From Bacteroidetes bacterium GWA2_40_15 (GTDB taxonomy: Bacteria; Bacteroidota; Bacteroidia; Bacteroidales; VadinHA17), in NCBI GenBank assembly GCA_001768195.1, contig MENI01000026.1, positions 1-64,000 of the forward strand: 64,000 bases of DNA. The letters are read 5' to 3'. Of the stretch, positions 46,501 to 54,948 are shown piece after piece. The notes under the pieces were generated by a model. The model was given only the letters and a program-made list of their open reading frames with translations, did no database searches and was not told where the DNA came from. A program made the translations under genes and the position numbers. Every line of letters starts with the position of its first letter. Position 1 is the stretch's first letter.

Positions 46501-47553
46501 CTAATGATGCTCTTCCTGCACTGCCAGACTGATAAAAAGGGCTGACAACAAGGTGAATACATATGCCTGAAGGAATGCCACAAGAAGCTCGAGGCAATCC
46601 ATAAAAATCACAAAAAGAATTGAAACCGGCGCCACTAAAAGCGATTTGAAAATAAATATCAGGCAAATAAGACTGAGTACAATAATATGTCCTGCAGTAA
46701 TGTTTGCGAAAAGACGGATCATCAGGGCAAATGGTTTCGAAATAATTCCTATAAGTTCAACCGGTATCATTACCGGCAACAACCACAATGGAACACCTGG
46801 TGTTGCGAAGACATGCTTCCAGTAATTTTTGTTGGCGCTGAACTGTGTAATTATAAAAGTGAAAAAAGCAAGAACAAAAGTAACTGCAATATTGCCCGTT
46901 ACATTCGCTCCGAAAGGAGGAGGAAATGGAACAAGCCCCATCAGGTTATTTATAAGGATGAAGAAAAAGACTGTCAGAAGATACGGCATATATTTCTCAT
47001 ACTTGTGTTTACCAATGTTCGCAATTGCAATATCATCGCGCACAAACAGGATGACAGGTTCCAGGAAACTCTGAATGCCTTTAGGATGGCTGATCCCGGT
47101 CTTTTTGTAGGACCTGGAGAGTGACAGAAAAAGGACCAGCCCGATGATACACGAAAAAAGCAGGCCGACAACACTTTTTGTCATTGAAAAATCGAGCGGA
47201 ATTGTCTTTTCACCTGAATTGCTTTCCTCATTTTCATGAATTATAACGCCTTCTTCAAGCTTATAACCTTTGTAACTGTGTCCGTGGGCAAGTTTACCTG
47301 ACATGAAGATATCGAGTCCATTCTCTTTGGAATAAAGGATAACAGGCAATGGTAATGCTATGTGCCTGTCATGTCCTTCCTGATCTTTAACGGTCCAGAG
47401 ATGCCATTCATGTGAATCTGCAATATGATCCATTATGAAGGTGCTTGCATCAAATGGTTCCGTAGTTTCGTGGCCTTCCTGTCCAAAAGAAGTCAGTGTA
47501 GTTCCTGTCAGCAGGAAAAAGAATAAAAAGAAAAATACCAGTTTAGTTTTCAA
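46501..47553 (-). CDS. atpB: ATP synthase a subunit with a long exported N-terminus
   Basis: The 350-residue proton channel subunit. The core has PFPPPFGANVTGNIAVT and the essential arginine in ALMIRLFANITAGHI, with five or more membrane helices. Before the first core helix lie a signal-like peptide (LVFFFLFFFLLTGTTLTSFGQ) and about 100 residues rich in His and Asp/Glu (EGHETTEPF, HIADSHEWHLW, GKLAHGHSYKG). Similar extensions are known in Bacteroidota a subunits. It would face the periplasm and might gather protons or metal near the channel entry (inference). Confidence 0.95.
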   Translation of the reverse strand: MKTKLVFFFLFFFLLTGTTLTSFGQEGHETTEPFDASTFIMDHIADSHEWHLWTVKDQEGHDRHIALPLPVILYSKENGLDIFMSGKLAHGHSYKGYKLEEGVIIHENEESNSGEKTIPLDFSMTKSVVGLLFSCIIGLVLFLSLSRSYKKTGISHPKGIQSFLEPVILFVRDDIAIANIGKHKYEKYMPYLLTVFFFILINNLMGLVPFPPPFGANVTGNIAVTFVLAFFTFIITQFSANKNYWKHVFATPGVPLWLLPVMIPVELIGIISKPFALMIRLFANITAGHIIVLSLICLIFIFKSLLVAPVSILFVIFMDCLELLVAFLQAYVFTLLSALFISLAVQEEHH

Positions 47554-47566
47554 ATCTGTTTTTATT

Positions 47567-47953
47567 TTATAAAGATTTGTTTTTCAGTGCTTTCAATATA
47601 ATCCATATTAAAAACAAACTGAATGCTAAATATAAAACAAAAAAGATTAAAACAGATTCGGAAGTTGTTTTTTTTGCAAGAATGAACCATATTATAGCTA
47701 AAACCAACTCCAGCAGGAATTTAAGGCTGAAAGAAACAAAAGTGTGCATCGTCTGACTCTGCGGTTCGCGTGATTGTCCTCTGAAAAATATTAAAACCGC
47801 TGACAGGGAAATAAATGAAAATATAGCTGTAAGGACTATACTCTCATTCAATAAATGATTTAATTGTTTCGCTGTTAAAATCAGGTATCCGGCACATAGA
47901 ACCAGAAGACTAAAAGCCAGAAGATAGAGAATAGTAGTTAACCGTGATTTCAC
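47567..47953 (-). CDS. Four-helix membrane protein in the ATP synthase operon
   Basis: The 128-residue protein has four membrane helices (ILYLLAFSLLVLCAGYLIL, SIVLTAIFSFISLSAVLIF, FLLELVLAIIWFILA, VLIFFVLYLAFSLFLIWIIL). It occupies the place of the AtpI/UncI-type assembly factor, between the AtpZ-like gene and atpB (9 and 13 bp gaps). In other bacteria AtpI helps c-ring assembly. Sequence identity to AtpI is not clear, so the role is inferred from position. Confidence 0.7.
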   Translation of the reverse strand: MKSRLTTILYLLAFSLLVLCAGYLILTAKQLNHLLNESIVLTAIFSFISLSAVLIFFRGQSREPQSQTMHTFVSFSLKFLLELVLAIIWFILAKKTTSESVLIFFVLYLAFSLFLIWIILKALKNKSL

Positions 47954-47962
47954 CCGGATATA

Positions 47963-48205
47963 TCACTTAATAAAATCCTTAATGGCAGTATATATTGCGG
48001 CAAAAACTCCGAGAAGGGAAAGTATAATAGTAAATACCGGCGTTTCGAAACCGGTAAGTTTATCCAGTTTAATGCCTCCCCAGGTTGTAAGGGCAATAAT
48101 AGCTCCCATTTGAAAAGCTATTCCTGAGTACTTTGCAAAATCATTCAGACCTTTATTTTCCTGACCTTTCGGTTTCTTTTTCTGTGACTGCTGAGGATCC
48201 TCCAT
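47963..48205 (-). CDS. AtpZ/AtpI-family protein
   Basis: The 80-residue protein has a charged N-terminus and two membrane helices, with the family segment FAKYSGIAFQMGAIIALTTWGGIKLD and GVFAAIYTAIKDF. AtpZ with AtpI has been linked to magnesium/calcium uptake and assembly of the ATP synthase. Its start lies 53 nt inside the end of the bactofilin gene, in another frame of the same strand. This suggests translational coupling. Confidence 0.85.
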   Translation of the reverse strand: MEDPQQSQKKKPKGQENKGLNDFAKYSGIAFQMGAIIALTTWGGIKLDKLTGFETPVFTIILSLLGVFAAIYTAIKDFIK

Positions 48206-48554
48206 TATTGCTGTTTTCGCTCATTTTGCAAGTTCCTGAGAATATTGCTCCCGGTTCAATCGAAAGCTTGGAGGTGACAATATCTCCCAATATCTTCGAT
48301 GAAGCTTTTAAATTCAGCAATTGACCAACAATGACCCTGCCTTCTATTGCTCCGGAGATCTCACAGTTCTTGCAGTTTATCTCTCCGTTAACCTTTCCTG
48401 TGGGACCAATAACAACCTTCCCCTTTGTATTAAGATTTCCGGTCAGGGAACCATCTATGCGGACATCGCCGGTTGATTTGACATCTCCGGTAATGTCGGT
48501 GCCGTTGCTGATAAGATTGATAGTGCTGTTATCCGTCTCGTTGTATTTTGCCAT
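48153..48554 (-). CDS. Bactofilin (polymer-forming cytoskeletal protein)
   Basis: The 133-residue protein has the bactofilin beta-helix core of short repeats (GTDITGDVKSTGDVRIDGSLTG, VVIGPTGKVNGEI, GAIEGRVIVG) between flexible tails. Bactofilins polymerise without nucleotide and shape or localise envelope machinery. It is the first gene of the ATP synthase run, with its own promoter at 48592-48599. Its C-terminal tail codons overlap the start of the AtpZ-like gene by 53 nt. Confidence 0.92.
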   Translation of the reverse strand: MAKYNETDNSTINLISNGTDITGDVKSTGDVRIDGSLTGNLNTKGKVVIGPTGKVNGEINCKNCEISGAIEGRVIVGQLLNLKASSKILGDIVTSKLSIEPGAIFSGTCKMSENSNNGGSSAVTEKETERSGK

Positions 48555-48591
48555 AGCTTTAAAGAGTTGAGAGAATTAAATCATTAACTCA

Positions 48592-48599
48592 CAAATATA
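48592..48599 (-). promoter_or_regulatory. -7 promoter element of the bactofilin-ATP synthase operon
   Basis: The minus strand reads TATATTTG, an exact TAnnTTTG, 37 nt before the bactofilin ATG and directly after the fabH stop codon. The -33 position would fall inside the end of fabH and is not a good match. Confidence 0.5.
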
Positions 48600-48600
48600 A

Positions 48601-49599
48601 CTATTTTGGATCGTAAGCCCATATAAGGTAGATAGAGCCCCATGTAAAACCACCTCCAAATGCTGCAAGTATAAGTATATCACCCTTTTTAAGACGATTT
48701 TCGTATTCCCAGATACAAAGTGGAATAGTTGCAGCAGTTGTGTTTCCGTATTTCTGAATGTTGATCATCACTTTTTCGGGAGGAAGGCCCATCCTGCGAC
48801 CAGTGGCATCAATTATTCTCAAGTTTGCCTGATGCGGAACCAGCCATGAAATATCCTCAGGTTTAAGGTTATTTCGTTCCATTATCTCTGCAGCCACATC
48901 GGCCATATTAACAACTGCAAATTTGAATACGCTCTGACCCTCCTGATAAATATAATGTTCCTTGGCATCTATAGTTTCATGGGAGGAAGGTTTACAGGAT
49001 CCTCCTGCTTTAAGGTGAAGAAATTTTCTGCCGGAACCATCTGTTTTAAGGATGTGGTCCATTATGCCAACTTCTTCGGTTGTAGGTTCAAGAAGTACTG
49101 CGCCGGCAGCATCACCAAACAATGGGCATGTTGTCCGGTCAGTATAGTCCGTTATTGATGACATTTTGTCTGCCCCAACCACTATCACCTTTTTGTACCG
49201 GCCTGATTCAACATACTGAGCACCGGTCTGAAGAGCAAATAAAAATCCGGAGCAGGCAGCGCCTATGTCAAAACTGAATGCATTTTTTATTCCCGCTTTG
49301 TCACAGGTTATATTTGCTGTGGCCGGGAAGAACATATCAGGAGTAACTGTTGCACAGATAAGCAGGTCTATTTCATCAGGAGAGGTGTTGGTTTTCTCAA
49401 GAAGTCCTCTGACAGCATGTTCAGCCATATCAGAAGTACCCAGACCTTCACCTTTAAGTATTCTTCTTTCTTTGATTCCGACCCGCTGCATTATCCATTC
49501 ATCGGAAGTATCAACCATTTTAGATAATTCCTGGTTTGTCAGTCTGTATTCCGGCACCCAGGCATTTATCCCTGTAATAGCTGCCCGTAGTTTTTCCAT
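48601..49599 (-). CDS. fabH: 3-oxoacyl-ACP synthase III
   Basis: Starts fatty acid synthesis by condensing acyl-CoA with malonyl-ACP. The 332-residue protein has the catalytic Cys in [13 protein letters not shown], His in [11 protein letters not shown] and Asn in [10 protein letters not shown]. It lies 3 bp after plsX in the classic rpmF-plsX-fabH order. Length and motifs are complete. Confidence 0.95.
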   Translation of the reverse strand: MEKLRAAITGINAWVPEYRLTNQELSKMVDTSDEWIMQRVGIKERRILKGEGLGTSDMAEHAVRGLLEKTNTSPDEIDLLICATVTPDMFFPATANITCDKAGIKNAFSFDIGAACSGFLFALQTGAQYVESGRYKKVIVVGADKMSSITDYTDRTTCPLFGDAAGAVLLEPTTEEVGIMDHILKTDGSGRKFLHLKAGGSCKPSSHETIDAKEHYIYQEGQSVFKFAVVNMADVAAEIMERNNLKPEDISWLVPHQANLRIIDATGRRMGLPPEKVMINIQKYGNTTAATIPLCIWEYENRLKKGDILILAAFGGGFTWGSIYLIWAYDPK

Positions 49600-49602
49600 A
49601 AT

Positions 49603-50541
49603 TCAAATTGATTCTTTGATCTTCTGGGCAAGGTTTGCCTGTGCTACTTCCCTGGTCCGTATTACCATATTCATTATGGCCTTACTTTTTGAAATGCCAT
49701 GACCAATAACGACATTGGCATTAATTCCAACAATAGGCGTGCCTCCTATACTTTCAAAATCAAGCTGGTCAAAGTATGAATCCTTAAGACCACGTTGCTT
49801 ATAAATCTGATGAAAAGATTCACCCAGTTTGAGTATTACATTTCCGGCAAAACCGTCACAAACAACTACATCAGGCATAGTTTCCTGGAAAAGTAAATTT
49901 CCCTCTATGTTTCCAATAAAATTCAGCCCGGGATGCTCTTTCATCAGTTCATAAGCCATTTTTACTGCAGAAGTTCCTTTCGTCTCTTCTTCCCCGATGT
50001 TAAGTAATCCGACTGTAGGATTTTCAACTTCAAGAACACATTTTGCAAAAATGCTCCCAAGTATTCCATACTGAAGCAATATATCTGCCTTACAATCAGG
50101 ATTCAGACCTACATCAAGAATTACTGATCTCCGGTTGTCAACACGAGGAAGCACAACAGCAAGGGCTGGTCTTAGAACACCTGGAATCACATTCACTGTA
50201 TAACTTGCTCCAACAAGCATGGCTCCGGTATTTCCTGCACTGCAGAAACCATCAAGAGTATTGCTTTTCAACATTATGTAACCCACTGCTATGCTGGAAT
50301 CCTTCTTCTGTGAAAAGGCTTTGGCAGGATGATCTCCCATTTCAATCACCTGGGAGGTATGAATAATCTCAAACAATGATGAATCAACCTGCATATCGCT
50401 TAGTTTACTGCAGATTGCATTTTGATCTCCTATCAATACAAGCGTATCATCAGCATGTAAATGCTGCAGGGAGTCAACAGCGCCTTCAATGATCGCATCA
50501 GGTGCAAAATCACCACCCATGACATCAAGGCCAATTCTCAT
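49603..50541 (-). CDS. plsX: Phosphate acyltransferase PlsX
   Basis: Converts acyl-ACP to acyl-phosphate for phosphatidate synthesis by the PlsX/PlsY route. The 312-residue protein begins MRIGLDVMGGDFAPDAIIEG and shows SAGNTGAML, NIGEEETKG, VVCDGFAGNVILK. It lies 25 bp after rpmF. Confidence 0.96.
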   Translation of the reverse strand: MRIGLDVMGGDFAPDAIIEGAVDSLQHLHADDTLVLIGDQNAICSKLSDMQVDSSLFEIIHTSQVIEMGDHPAKAFSQKKDSSIAVGYIMLKSNTLDGFCSAGNTGAMLVGASYTVNVIPGVLRPALAVVLPRVDNRRSVILDVGLNPDCKADILLQYGILGSIFAKCVLEVENPTVGLLNIGEEETKGTSAVKMAYELMKEHPGLNFIGNIEGNLLFQETMPDVVVCDGFAGNVILKLGESFHQIYKQRGLKDSYFDQLDFESIGGTPIVGINANVVIGHGISKSKAIMNMVIRTREVAQANLAQKIKESI

Positions 50542-50566
50542 AGGTATTTTATTAAGTTAAAGAGTA

Positions 50567-50752
50567 TCAGGCAGTCGCCTTCTTGGCAATTGCCGGTTTG
50601 CCCCTGTAAAATCCACATTCAGGACATACCCTGTGATAGAGAACAGCTGATCCGCAGTTTGAACAGCTAGCCACTGTAGGCGCAGTTGCCTTATAGTGAG
50701 TTCTGCGCTTATCTCTTCTGGTTTTGGAATGTTTGTGTTTAGGATGTGCCAT
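50567..50752 (-). CDS. rpmF: Ribosomal protein L32
   Basis: The 61-residue protein starts [20 protein letters not shown] and has two zinc-binding CxxC pairs (CSNCG and CPECG). It is of the C+ type. It lies between the DUF177 gene (10 bp) and plsX (25 bp), the conserved order in many bacteria. Confidence 0.97.
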   Translation of the reverse strand: MAHPKHKHSKTRRDKRRTHYKATAPTVASCSNCGSAVLYHRVCPECGFYRGKPAIAKKATA

Positions 50753-50762
50753 GTCAATCTAT

Positions 50763-51293
50763 TTAATTTTCGTTCTTCAATTTCTTCAATTCGTCCCACC
50801 TGGGATCAGTCTGTTTATCTTCGCTATCCTCCTCAACAAGGAGTTCACTGAGTTTCTTAAGCATAACAGGATCACAAGTGCTCTTACCATTTCTATCTTC
50901 CGGATGCACTCTCCTGATGGGCAGCGCAAGATGAATGTATTCATAAAAGTGTTGCATGAGGTCCAGTTCATTTTCATCGGAAGGAAGAGAAAGAATGTCA
51001 GGATCATCATCTGATATGCTTTTTCCAAGCTTGACAAGTAACCTGTTCTCACATTCAAATGGTCTTGAAAACATCTCCAGGCATCTGTCACAGCAGAGCA
51101 TTACATATCCTGCTATCCTGATCTGCAAATCAAGATGTGAAGATCTCTTCTCCATCTCAACATATGCTTTAAGGCTTCCCTCCTTAACTTCCGATTCCTC
51201 AAACTCTTCAAAAAACTCTCTCCCAATATCAAAATTAAATGTGTGCCGTACCTCTTTCAATCCGCTTAACGGTATGTTGTATAGTCCGGACAT
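50763..51293 (-). CDS. DUF177 (YceD-like) protein
   Basis: The 176-residue protein has the DUF177 pattern: IPLSGLKEVRHTFNFDIG, a central VMLCCDRCLEMFSRPFE with paired cysteines, and a tail with DPRWDELKKL. The family accompanies rpmF and is linked to 23S rRNA accumulation. I use the ATG at 51293. The frame continues to a TTG at 51335, but the consensus promoter at 51313-51320 lies inside that stretch, so the longer form could not be made from that transcript. It heads the DUF177-rpmF-plsX-fabH operon. Confidence 0.9.
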   Translation of the reverse strand: MSGLYNIPLSGLKEVRHTFNFDIGREFFEEFEESEVKEGSLKAYVEMEKRSSHLDLQIRIAGYVMLCCDRCLEMFSRPFECENRLLVKLGKSISDDDPDILSLPSDENELDLMQHFYEYIHLALPIRRVHPEDRNGKSTCDPVMLKKLSELLVEEDSEDKQTDPRWDELKKLKNEN

Positions 51294-51312
51294 CTCTTTC
51301 AATTTTGGTTTG

Positions 51313-51320
51313 CAAAAATA
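51313..51320 (-). promoter_or_regulatory. -7 promoter element of the DUF177-rpmF-plsX-fabH operon
   Basis: The minus strand reads TATTTTTG, an exact TAnnTTTG, 19 nt before the ATG at 51293. It decides the start of the DUF177 gene. Confidence 0.6.
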
Positions 51321-51443
51321 TGAATCCTTATTCAATTAAAAAAATTATCAACAAAAAAGTAACATTTAATGTCTTAAATGATCATTTACCGGTATAAAAA
51401 CGCCGTTTGCCGAATTTTGATAGTCAACTAAAAACAAGGCTGT

Positions 51444-51451
51444 TATTTTTG
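51444..51451 (+). promoter_or_regulatory. -7 promoter element of the LiaF-like/LytST cluster
   Basis: TATTTTTG is an exact TAnnTTTG, 23 nt before the ATG at 51475. TTTG at 51416-51419 is a possible -33 element, but the 24-bp spacing is long. Confidence 0.55.
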
Positions 51452-51474
51452 CTTCATAATTAAACATTTCACTA

Positions 51475-51834
51475 ATGGCACACAGTTATAATAAAAACCT
51501 GGCGAAGAGGGAACTTAATCCCAGAATTAGTCTGGGACTATTTTTTGTCACTCTTGGAGTAGCTCTGATGATTGCTACAAATGACTTACTGAACCTGGGA
51601 AGCATGTACAGGTATTTTACCTGGGAAACAGCACTTATTTTTATCGGAGTACTGTTACTGCTTAACCTTCATTTTACAGGCGGCCTGCTGATGGTTGCAG
51701 GTGGAATCTGGTTCCTTCTCGACGAGATCAATTTTGTTACACCGGATATTATCAGAACAATATACTGGCCCGGGGTGATAGTGCTGATCGGAATTGTTTA
51801 CATAATTTCATCATTATTTAAAAGAATTAAATAA
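51475..51834 (+). CDS. LiaF-type transmembrane-domain protein (DUF5668-like)
   Basis: The 119-residue protein has four membrane helices in the LiaI-LiaF pattern (ISLGLFFVTLGVALMIATN, ALIFIGVLLLLNLHFTGG, LMVAGGIWFLLDEI, IYWPGVIVLIGIVYIISSLF). It lacks a C-terminal soluble domain. It is the first gene of the LiaF-like/LytST cluster, 34 bp before a longer relative. The family takes part in sensing cell-wall stress in Firmicutes; here this is inference. Confidence 0.8.
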   Translation: MAHSYNKNLAKRELNPRISLGLFFVTLGVALMIATNDLLNLGSMYRYFTWETALIFIGVLLLLNLHFTGGLLMVAGGIWFLLDEINFVTPDIIRTIYWPGVIVLIGIVYIISSLFKRIK

Positions 51835-51868
51835 GACAAATAAATCAGAATCTAATAAATTTACAGCT

Positions 51869-52618
51869 ATGGAAACAAATGATAATTACAAAGATGAAAA
51901 AGGATTCTACAGGCACGATAGAAGACACCTTCAGAATAATCGTGCAATTATCGGAGTTGTGCTTGTTCTTGTAGGTGCATTCCTTATAATGAGAAATACC
52001 GGCGTATTTCCCGGCTTTGTTGATCATATAATATTCAGCTGGCCGATGTTTCTGGTTACCATAGGTCTGGTAATAACTCTCGGATCATCCGGGAATAAAA
52101 CCGGAGGTATTATAGTTATGGCGGTAGGTGCATTTTTCCTGCTACCTCATATTTTCAGGGAGACATTTGACTTTAATCTTTTCTGGCCTGCTGTCTTCAT
52201 AATAATCGGCGTTATTTTCATTTTCTCAAAACGAAAGGTCTGGCATGGAGTATCAACTTCCGGTCAGGTGGGTGATGATTATATCGATATCATAAATATA
52301 TTCAGCGGTGGTGAGCGGCAGATCGTTTCTGAGAATTTCACAGGAGGGAAAATAACATCAATCTTCGGAGGCAGTGAAATTGACCTTACACAGTCAAAGC
52401 TTGCACAGGGTGTTTCTGAACTGGAAATAGCATGCATATTTGGAGGAACAACCATTATTGTCCCAAATGACTGGAATGTAAAAATTGAAGTAGTCCCGGT
52501 TCTGGGAGGTTTTGGCGACGAAAGAAAACTTAATCTCGGAAGAACAGTAGATACATCGCGCCAGCTCATAATTAAAGGGGCCGTTGTATTCGGCGGAGGT
52601 GAAATAAAAAGCTATTAA
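51869..52618 (+). CDS. LiaF-like membrane protein with C-terminal adhesin-like domain
   Basis: The 249-residue protein repeats the DUF5668 membrane part (IIGVVLVLVGAFLIMRNTG, WPMFLVTIGLVITLG, WPAVFIIIGVIFIFS). It adds a beta-rich C-terminal domain like that of LiaF (INIFSGGERQIVSENFTGGKITSIFGGSEIDL, VEVVPVLGGFGD). LiaF inhibits the LiaRS sensor system in Bacillus. Here the gene is followed 11 bp later by a LytS-type kinase, an arrangement that suggests a similar brake on the kinase. Confidence 0.82.
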   Translation: METNDNYKDEKGFYRHDRRHLQNNRAIIGVVLVLVGAFLIMRNTGVFPGFVDHIIFSWPMFLVTIGLVITLGSSGNKTGGIIVMAVGAFFLLPHIFRETFDFNLFWPAVFIIIGVIFIFSKRKVWHGVSTSGQVGDDYIDIINIFSGGERQIVSENFTGGKITSIFGGSEIDLTQSKLAQGVSELEIACIFGGTTIIVPNDWNVKIEVVPVLGGFGDERKLNLGRTVDTSRQLIIKGAVVFGGGEIKSY

Positions 52619-52629
52619 TCTCAATCCGT

Positions 52630-53685
52630 ATGAAACATCCTGTTTTATCAAACAGAATACGGCTTATTATATGGTGGCTGATCTGGGTATTCCTAATGGC
52701 CGGTCAGTCACTTCTTTTTTATTATGCTTACGGTGATTTCATAAGTATCGGAGTATTAGACAGCGTCTTATCATTACTGATCTATTCAGGCATTGCACTT
52801 TCTTTATGGTATCCTTTCAGTTTTTTCAACAGTGGCAATACAAGAGTAACAACGACTATTTTAAACCTCATTATCAGTGGTATTATATCAGTGACATTAT
52901 GGGCACTGACTACCAAATATTCCATGCAGATGATTCTGCCGGAAGATAACAGCTACAAAGACTACTGGGAAGCTACATTTCCTTACAGGATAGGAACCGG
53001 GGTATTTATTTACGGATTGATAGTCCTCTCATACTATCTTTTTATAAGCCTCACAAATCTTTCAGAAAAGAATGCAAAAGAAGCCCGGCTTGAAAGCCTC
53101 ATAAAAGAGACTGAACTCAAGATGCTGAGGTCACAGATAAATCCTCATTTTTTATTCAACAGTCTTAATTCAATAAGTTCCCTCACTGTTACGGATCCGG
53201 AGAAGGCAAGAGTAATGGTAGTAAAACTGTCAGATTTTATGAGATATGCACTTGCCAGAAAAGACGAGCAGCCTGTTTCCCTAAGGAGTGAACTGGAAAA
53301 CCTGCGTTTATACCTGGATATTGAAAAAGTCAGGTTTGGAGATAAGCTTTCAACTGAAGAGCATATTTATCAGGAATGTTATGATTTTAAAATTCCTGTC
53401 ATGCTTTTACAACCGCTATATGAAAATGCAGTTAAGCATGGCGTTTATGAAAGTACTGAAACCGTTAAGATTTATACCCAGGCGAAGATTATTGGCGGGG
53501 TTATTGAAATAATCATAAGAAATAATTATGATTCAGCTCCTTCAGTTAAAAGAGGCACCGGAACCGGTCTGATAAATGTTAGACGCAGACTTGAGTTGTT
53601 CTACGGCAACAAAGCTTCAATAAAATCTACAAAAGAAGATGGAATTTATACCATAACTTTATATATACCAAAGGAATATTTATAA
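52630..53685 (+). CDS. LytS-type sensor histidine kinase
   Basis: The 351-residue protein has four N-terminal membrane helices and the His_kinase family segment LRSQINPHFLFNSLNS with phospho-acceptor His173. A HATPase domain follows with LQPLYENAVKHGVYES and GTGTGLINVRRRLELFYG. There is no extracellular sensor loop, so the signal may come through the LiaF-like proteins encoded just upstream. The cognate regulator gene starts 80 bp downstream. Confidence 0.92.
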   Translation: MKHPVLSNRIRLIIWWLIWVFLMAGQSLLFYYAYGDFISIGVLDSVLSLLIYSGIALSLWYPFSFFNSGNTRVTTTILNLIISGIISVTLWALTTKYSMQMILPEDNSYKDYWEATFPYRIGTGVFIYGLIVLSYYLFISLTNLSEKNAKEARLESLIKETELKMLRSQINPHFLFNSLNSISSLTVTDPEKARVMVVKLSDFMRYALARKDEQPVSLRSELENLRLYLDIEKVRFGDKLSTEEHIYQECYDFKIPVMLLQPLYENAVKHGVYESTETVKIYTQAKIIGGVIEIIIRNNYDSAPSVKRGTGTGLINVRRRLELFYGNKASIKSTKEDGIYTITLYIPKEYL

Positions 53686-53765
53686 ATAGCATATGAAAAT
53701 AAATTCATAATTTTATAGTTATTGAACCAAATCTACTTATAACAGTTCAGTCAGGCGGGAACCCT

Positions 53766-54518
53766 ATGGAAAAAATCAGAATAGTAATAATTGACGATGA
53801 AGCCCCGGGAAGGGAAATAATAAAACATTATTTAAAAGAGGTGGATTCAATAGAGGTTATTGCTGAATGTTCAGACGGATTTTCCGGTTTGAAAACAATT
53901 TCGACATTAAAACCAGATCTGGTATTTCTCGATATACAGATGCCCAGACTTACCGGAATTGAATTGGTTGAGGTCCTGACTGAGAAACCGGAGATCATCT
54001 TTACAACGGCTTATGACCAGTTTGCAATCAGGGCATTTGAACTTAATGCCGTTGACTATCTGATGAAACCTTTCGAAAAAAGAAGATTTCTTGAGGCAGT
54101 TAAAAAAGCAATAGATAAAATCAGGTCAGGGAAAGGGAATGTTGAACCGGCAAACCATCTCCTCGCCAAAAAACCGGAAACTGATGGAGCAGTAAACAGG
54201 ATAGTTGTAAGAAAGGCAAATTCAATTAATATCATTCCTGTTGAACAGGTAAGGTATGTCGAAGCACAGGATGATTATGTGATGATTCATCATTCAGCAG
54301 GAAAAGCCCTGAAACAGCAGACAATGAAGTTTTATGAAGAGAACCTTCCTAAGTCCGATTTTGTAAGAATTCACAGGGCATACATAGTAAATGTAACCGG
54401 AATTAACAGGATCGAGCCCTATGGAAAAGATACTCATGTAGCTGTTCTGAACACCGGAGAAAAGCTTCCTGTAAGCCGTGCAGGATATAAACAACTGAAA
54501 GAAGAGCTTAGGTTTTGA
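53766..54518 (+). CDS. LytTR-family response regulator
   Basis: The 250-residue protein has a receiver domain (Asp10, Asp11, phospho-acceptor Asp56 in FLDIQMP, TTAYDQF, VDYLMKPFEK) and a LytTR DNA-binding domain (~145-250) with VEQVRYVEAQDDYVMIHH and FVRIHRAYIVNVTGINRI. It pairs with the LytS-type kinase. A GGCGGGA-like site precedes the ATG. The stop codon is 3 nt before an 8-bp minisatellite. Confidence 0.94.
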   Translation: MEKIRIVIIDDEAPGREIIKHYLKEVDSIEVIAECSDGFSGLKTISTLKPDLVFLDIQMPRLTGIELVEVLTEKPEIIFTTAYDQFAIRAFELNAVDYLMKPFEKRRFLEAVKKAIDKIRSGKGNVEPANHLLAKKPETDGAVNRIVVRKANSINIIPVEQVRYVEAQDDYVMIHHSAGKALKQQTMKFYEENLPKSDFVRIHRAYIVNVTGINRIEPYGKDTHVAVLNTGEKLPVSRAGYKQLKEELRF

Positions 54519-54521
54519 GGG

Positions 54522-54633
54522 TATGGCGGTATGGCGGTACGACGGTACGACGGTACGGCGGTACGGCGGTACGACGGTATGGCGGTACGGCGGTACGATG
54601 GTACGACGGTGTGGCGGTACGGCGGTGTGGCGG
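54522..54633. repeat. Minisatellite: 14 copies of an 8-bp unit (tacggcgg)
   Basis: Fourteen adjacent 8-mers, each a one- or two-base variant of tacggcgg (tatggcgg, tacgacgg, tacgatgg, tgtggcgg), fill the gap between the LytTR regulator stop and the yidD 3' end. The unit is not a multiple of three and is not in a gene. Confidence 0.95.
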
Positions 54634-54639
54634 TTCTGT

Positions 54640-54948
54640 TTAGTGTTTTAGCCTGTTCTCTTTATTGTATCTGCTGAAAAAAGTCAGGAATGGCTGATAA
54701 CGACGAAAACGGAACAGCGGAACGGGATCATAGCCGTGTGTCCCTCCGGGCCTGCATCGAAGAATACGGCCCGTACCCATTATTAATCCGTAAAAGGGAC
54801 CATGCATTTTAAGAGCATCAAGCATGTATTGTGAACAGGAAGGCAAATGACGACAGGACGGTCGCAGAAACGGAGAAATTGAATACCTGTAAATGAGAAC
54901 AGGCACTGAAAGTAAAAAGGATAAAAATAATAAAATGGCCTTAAGCAT
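54640..54948 (-). CDS. yidD: Membrane protein insertion efficiency factor YidD
   Basis: The 102-residue protein has one N-terminal hydrophobic helix and the YidD core [27 protein letters not shown], followed by [18 protein letters not shown]. YidD aids Sec/YidC insertion of inner-membrane proteins. The ATG at 54948 is nearest the family start; an upstream ATG at 54999 would add 17 residues. No rnpA, rpmH or yidC is nearby, unlike the usual context. Confidence 0.92.
   Translation of the reverse strand: MLKAILLFLSFLLSVPVLIYRYSISPFLRPSCRHLPSCSQYMLDALKMHGPFYGLIMGTGRILRCRPGGTHGYDPVPLFRFRRYQPFLTFFSRYNKENRLKH

Noticed and set aside
54522-54633. CRISPR-like array
   Set aside because: The units are contiguous 8-mers with no spacers and no cas genes are present, so it is a minisatellite.
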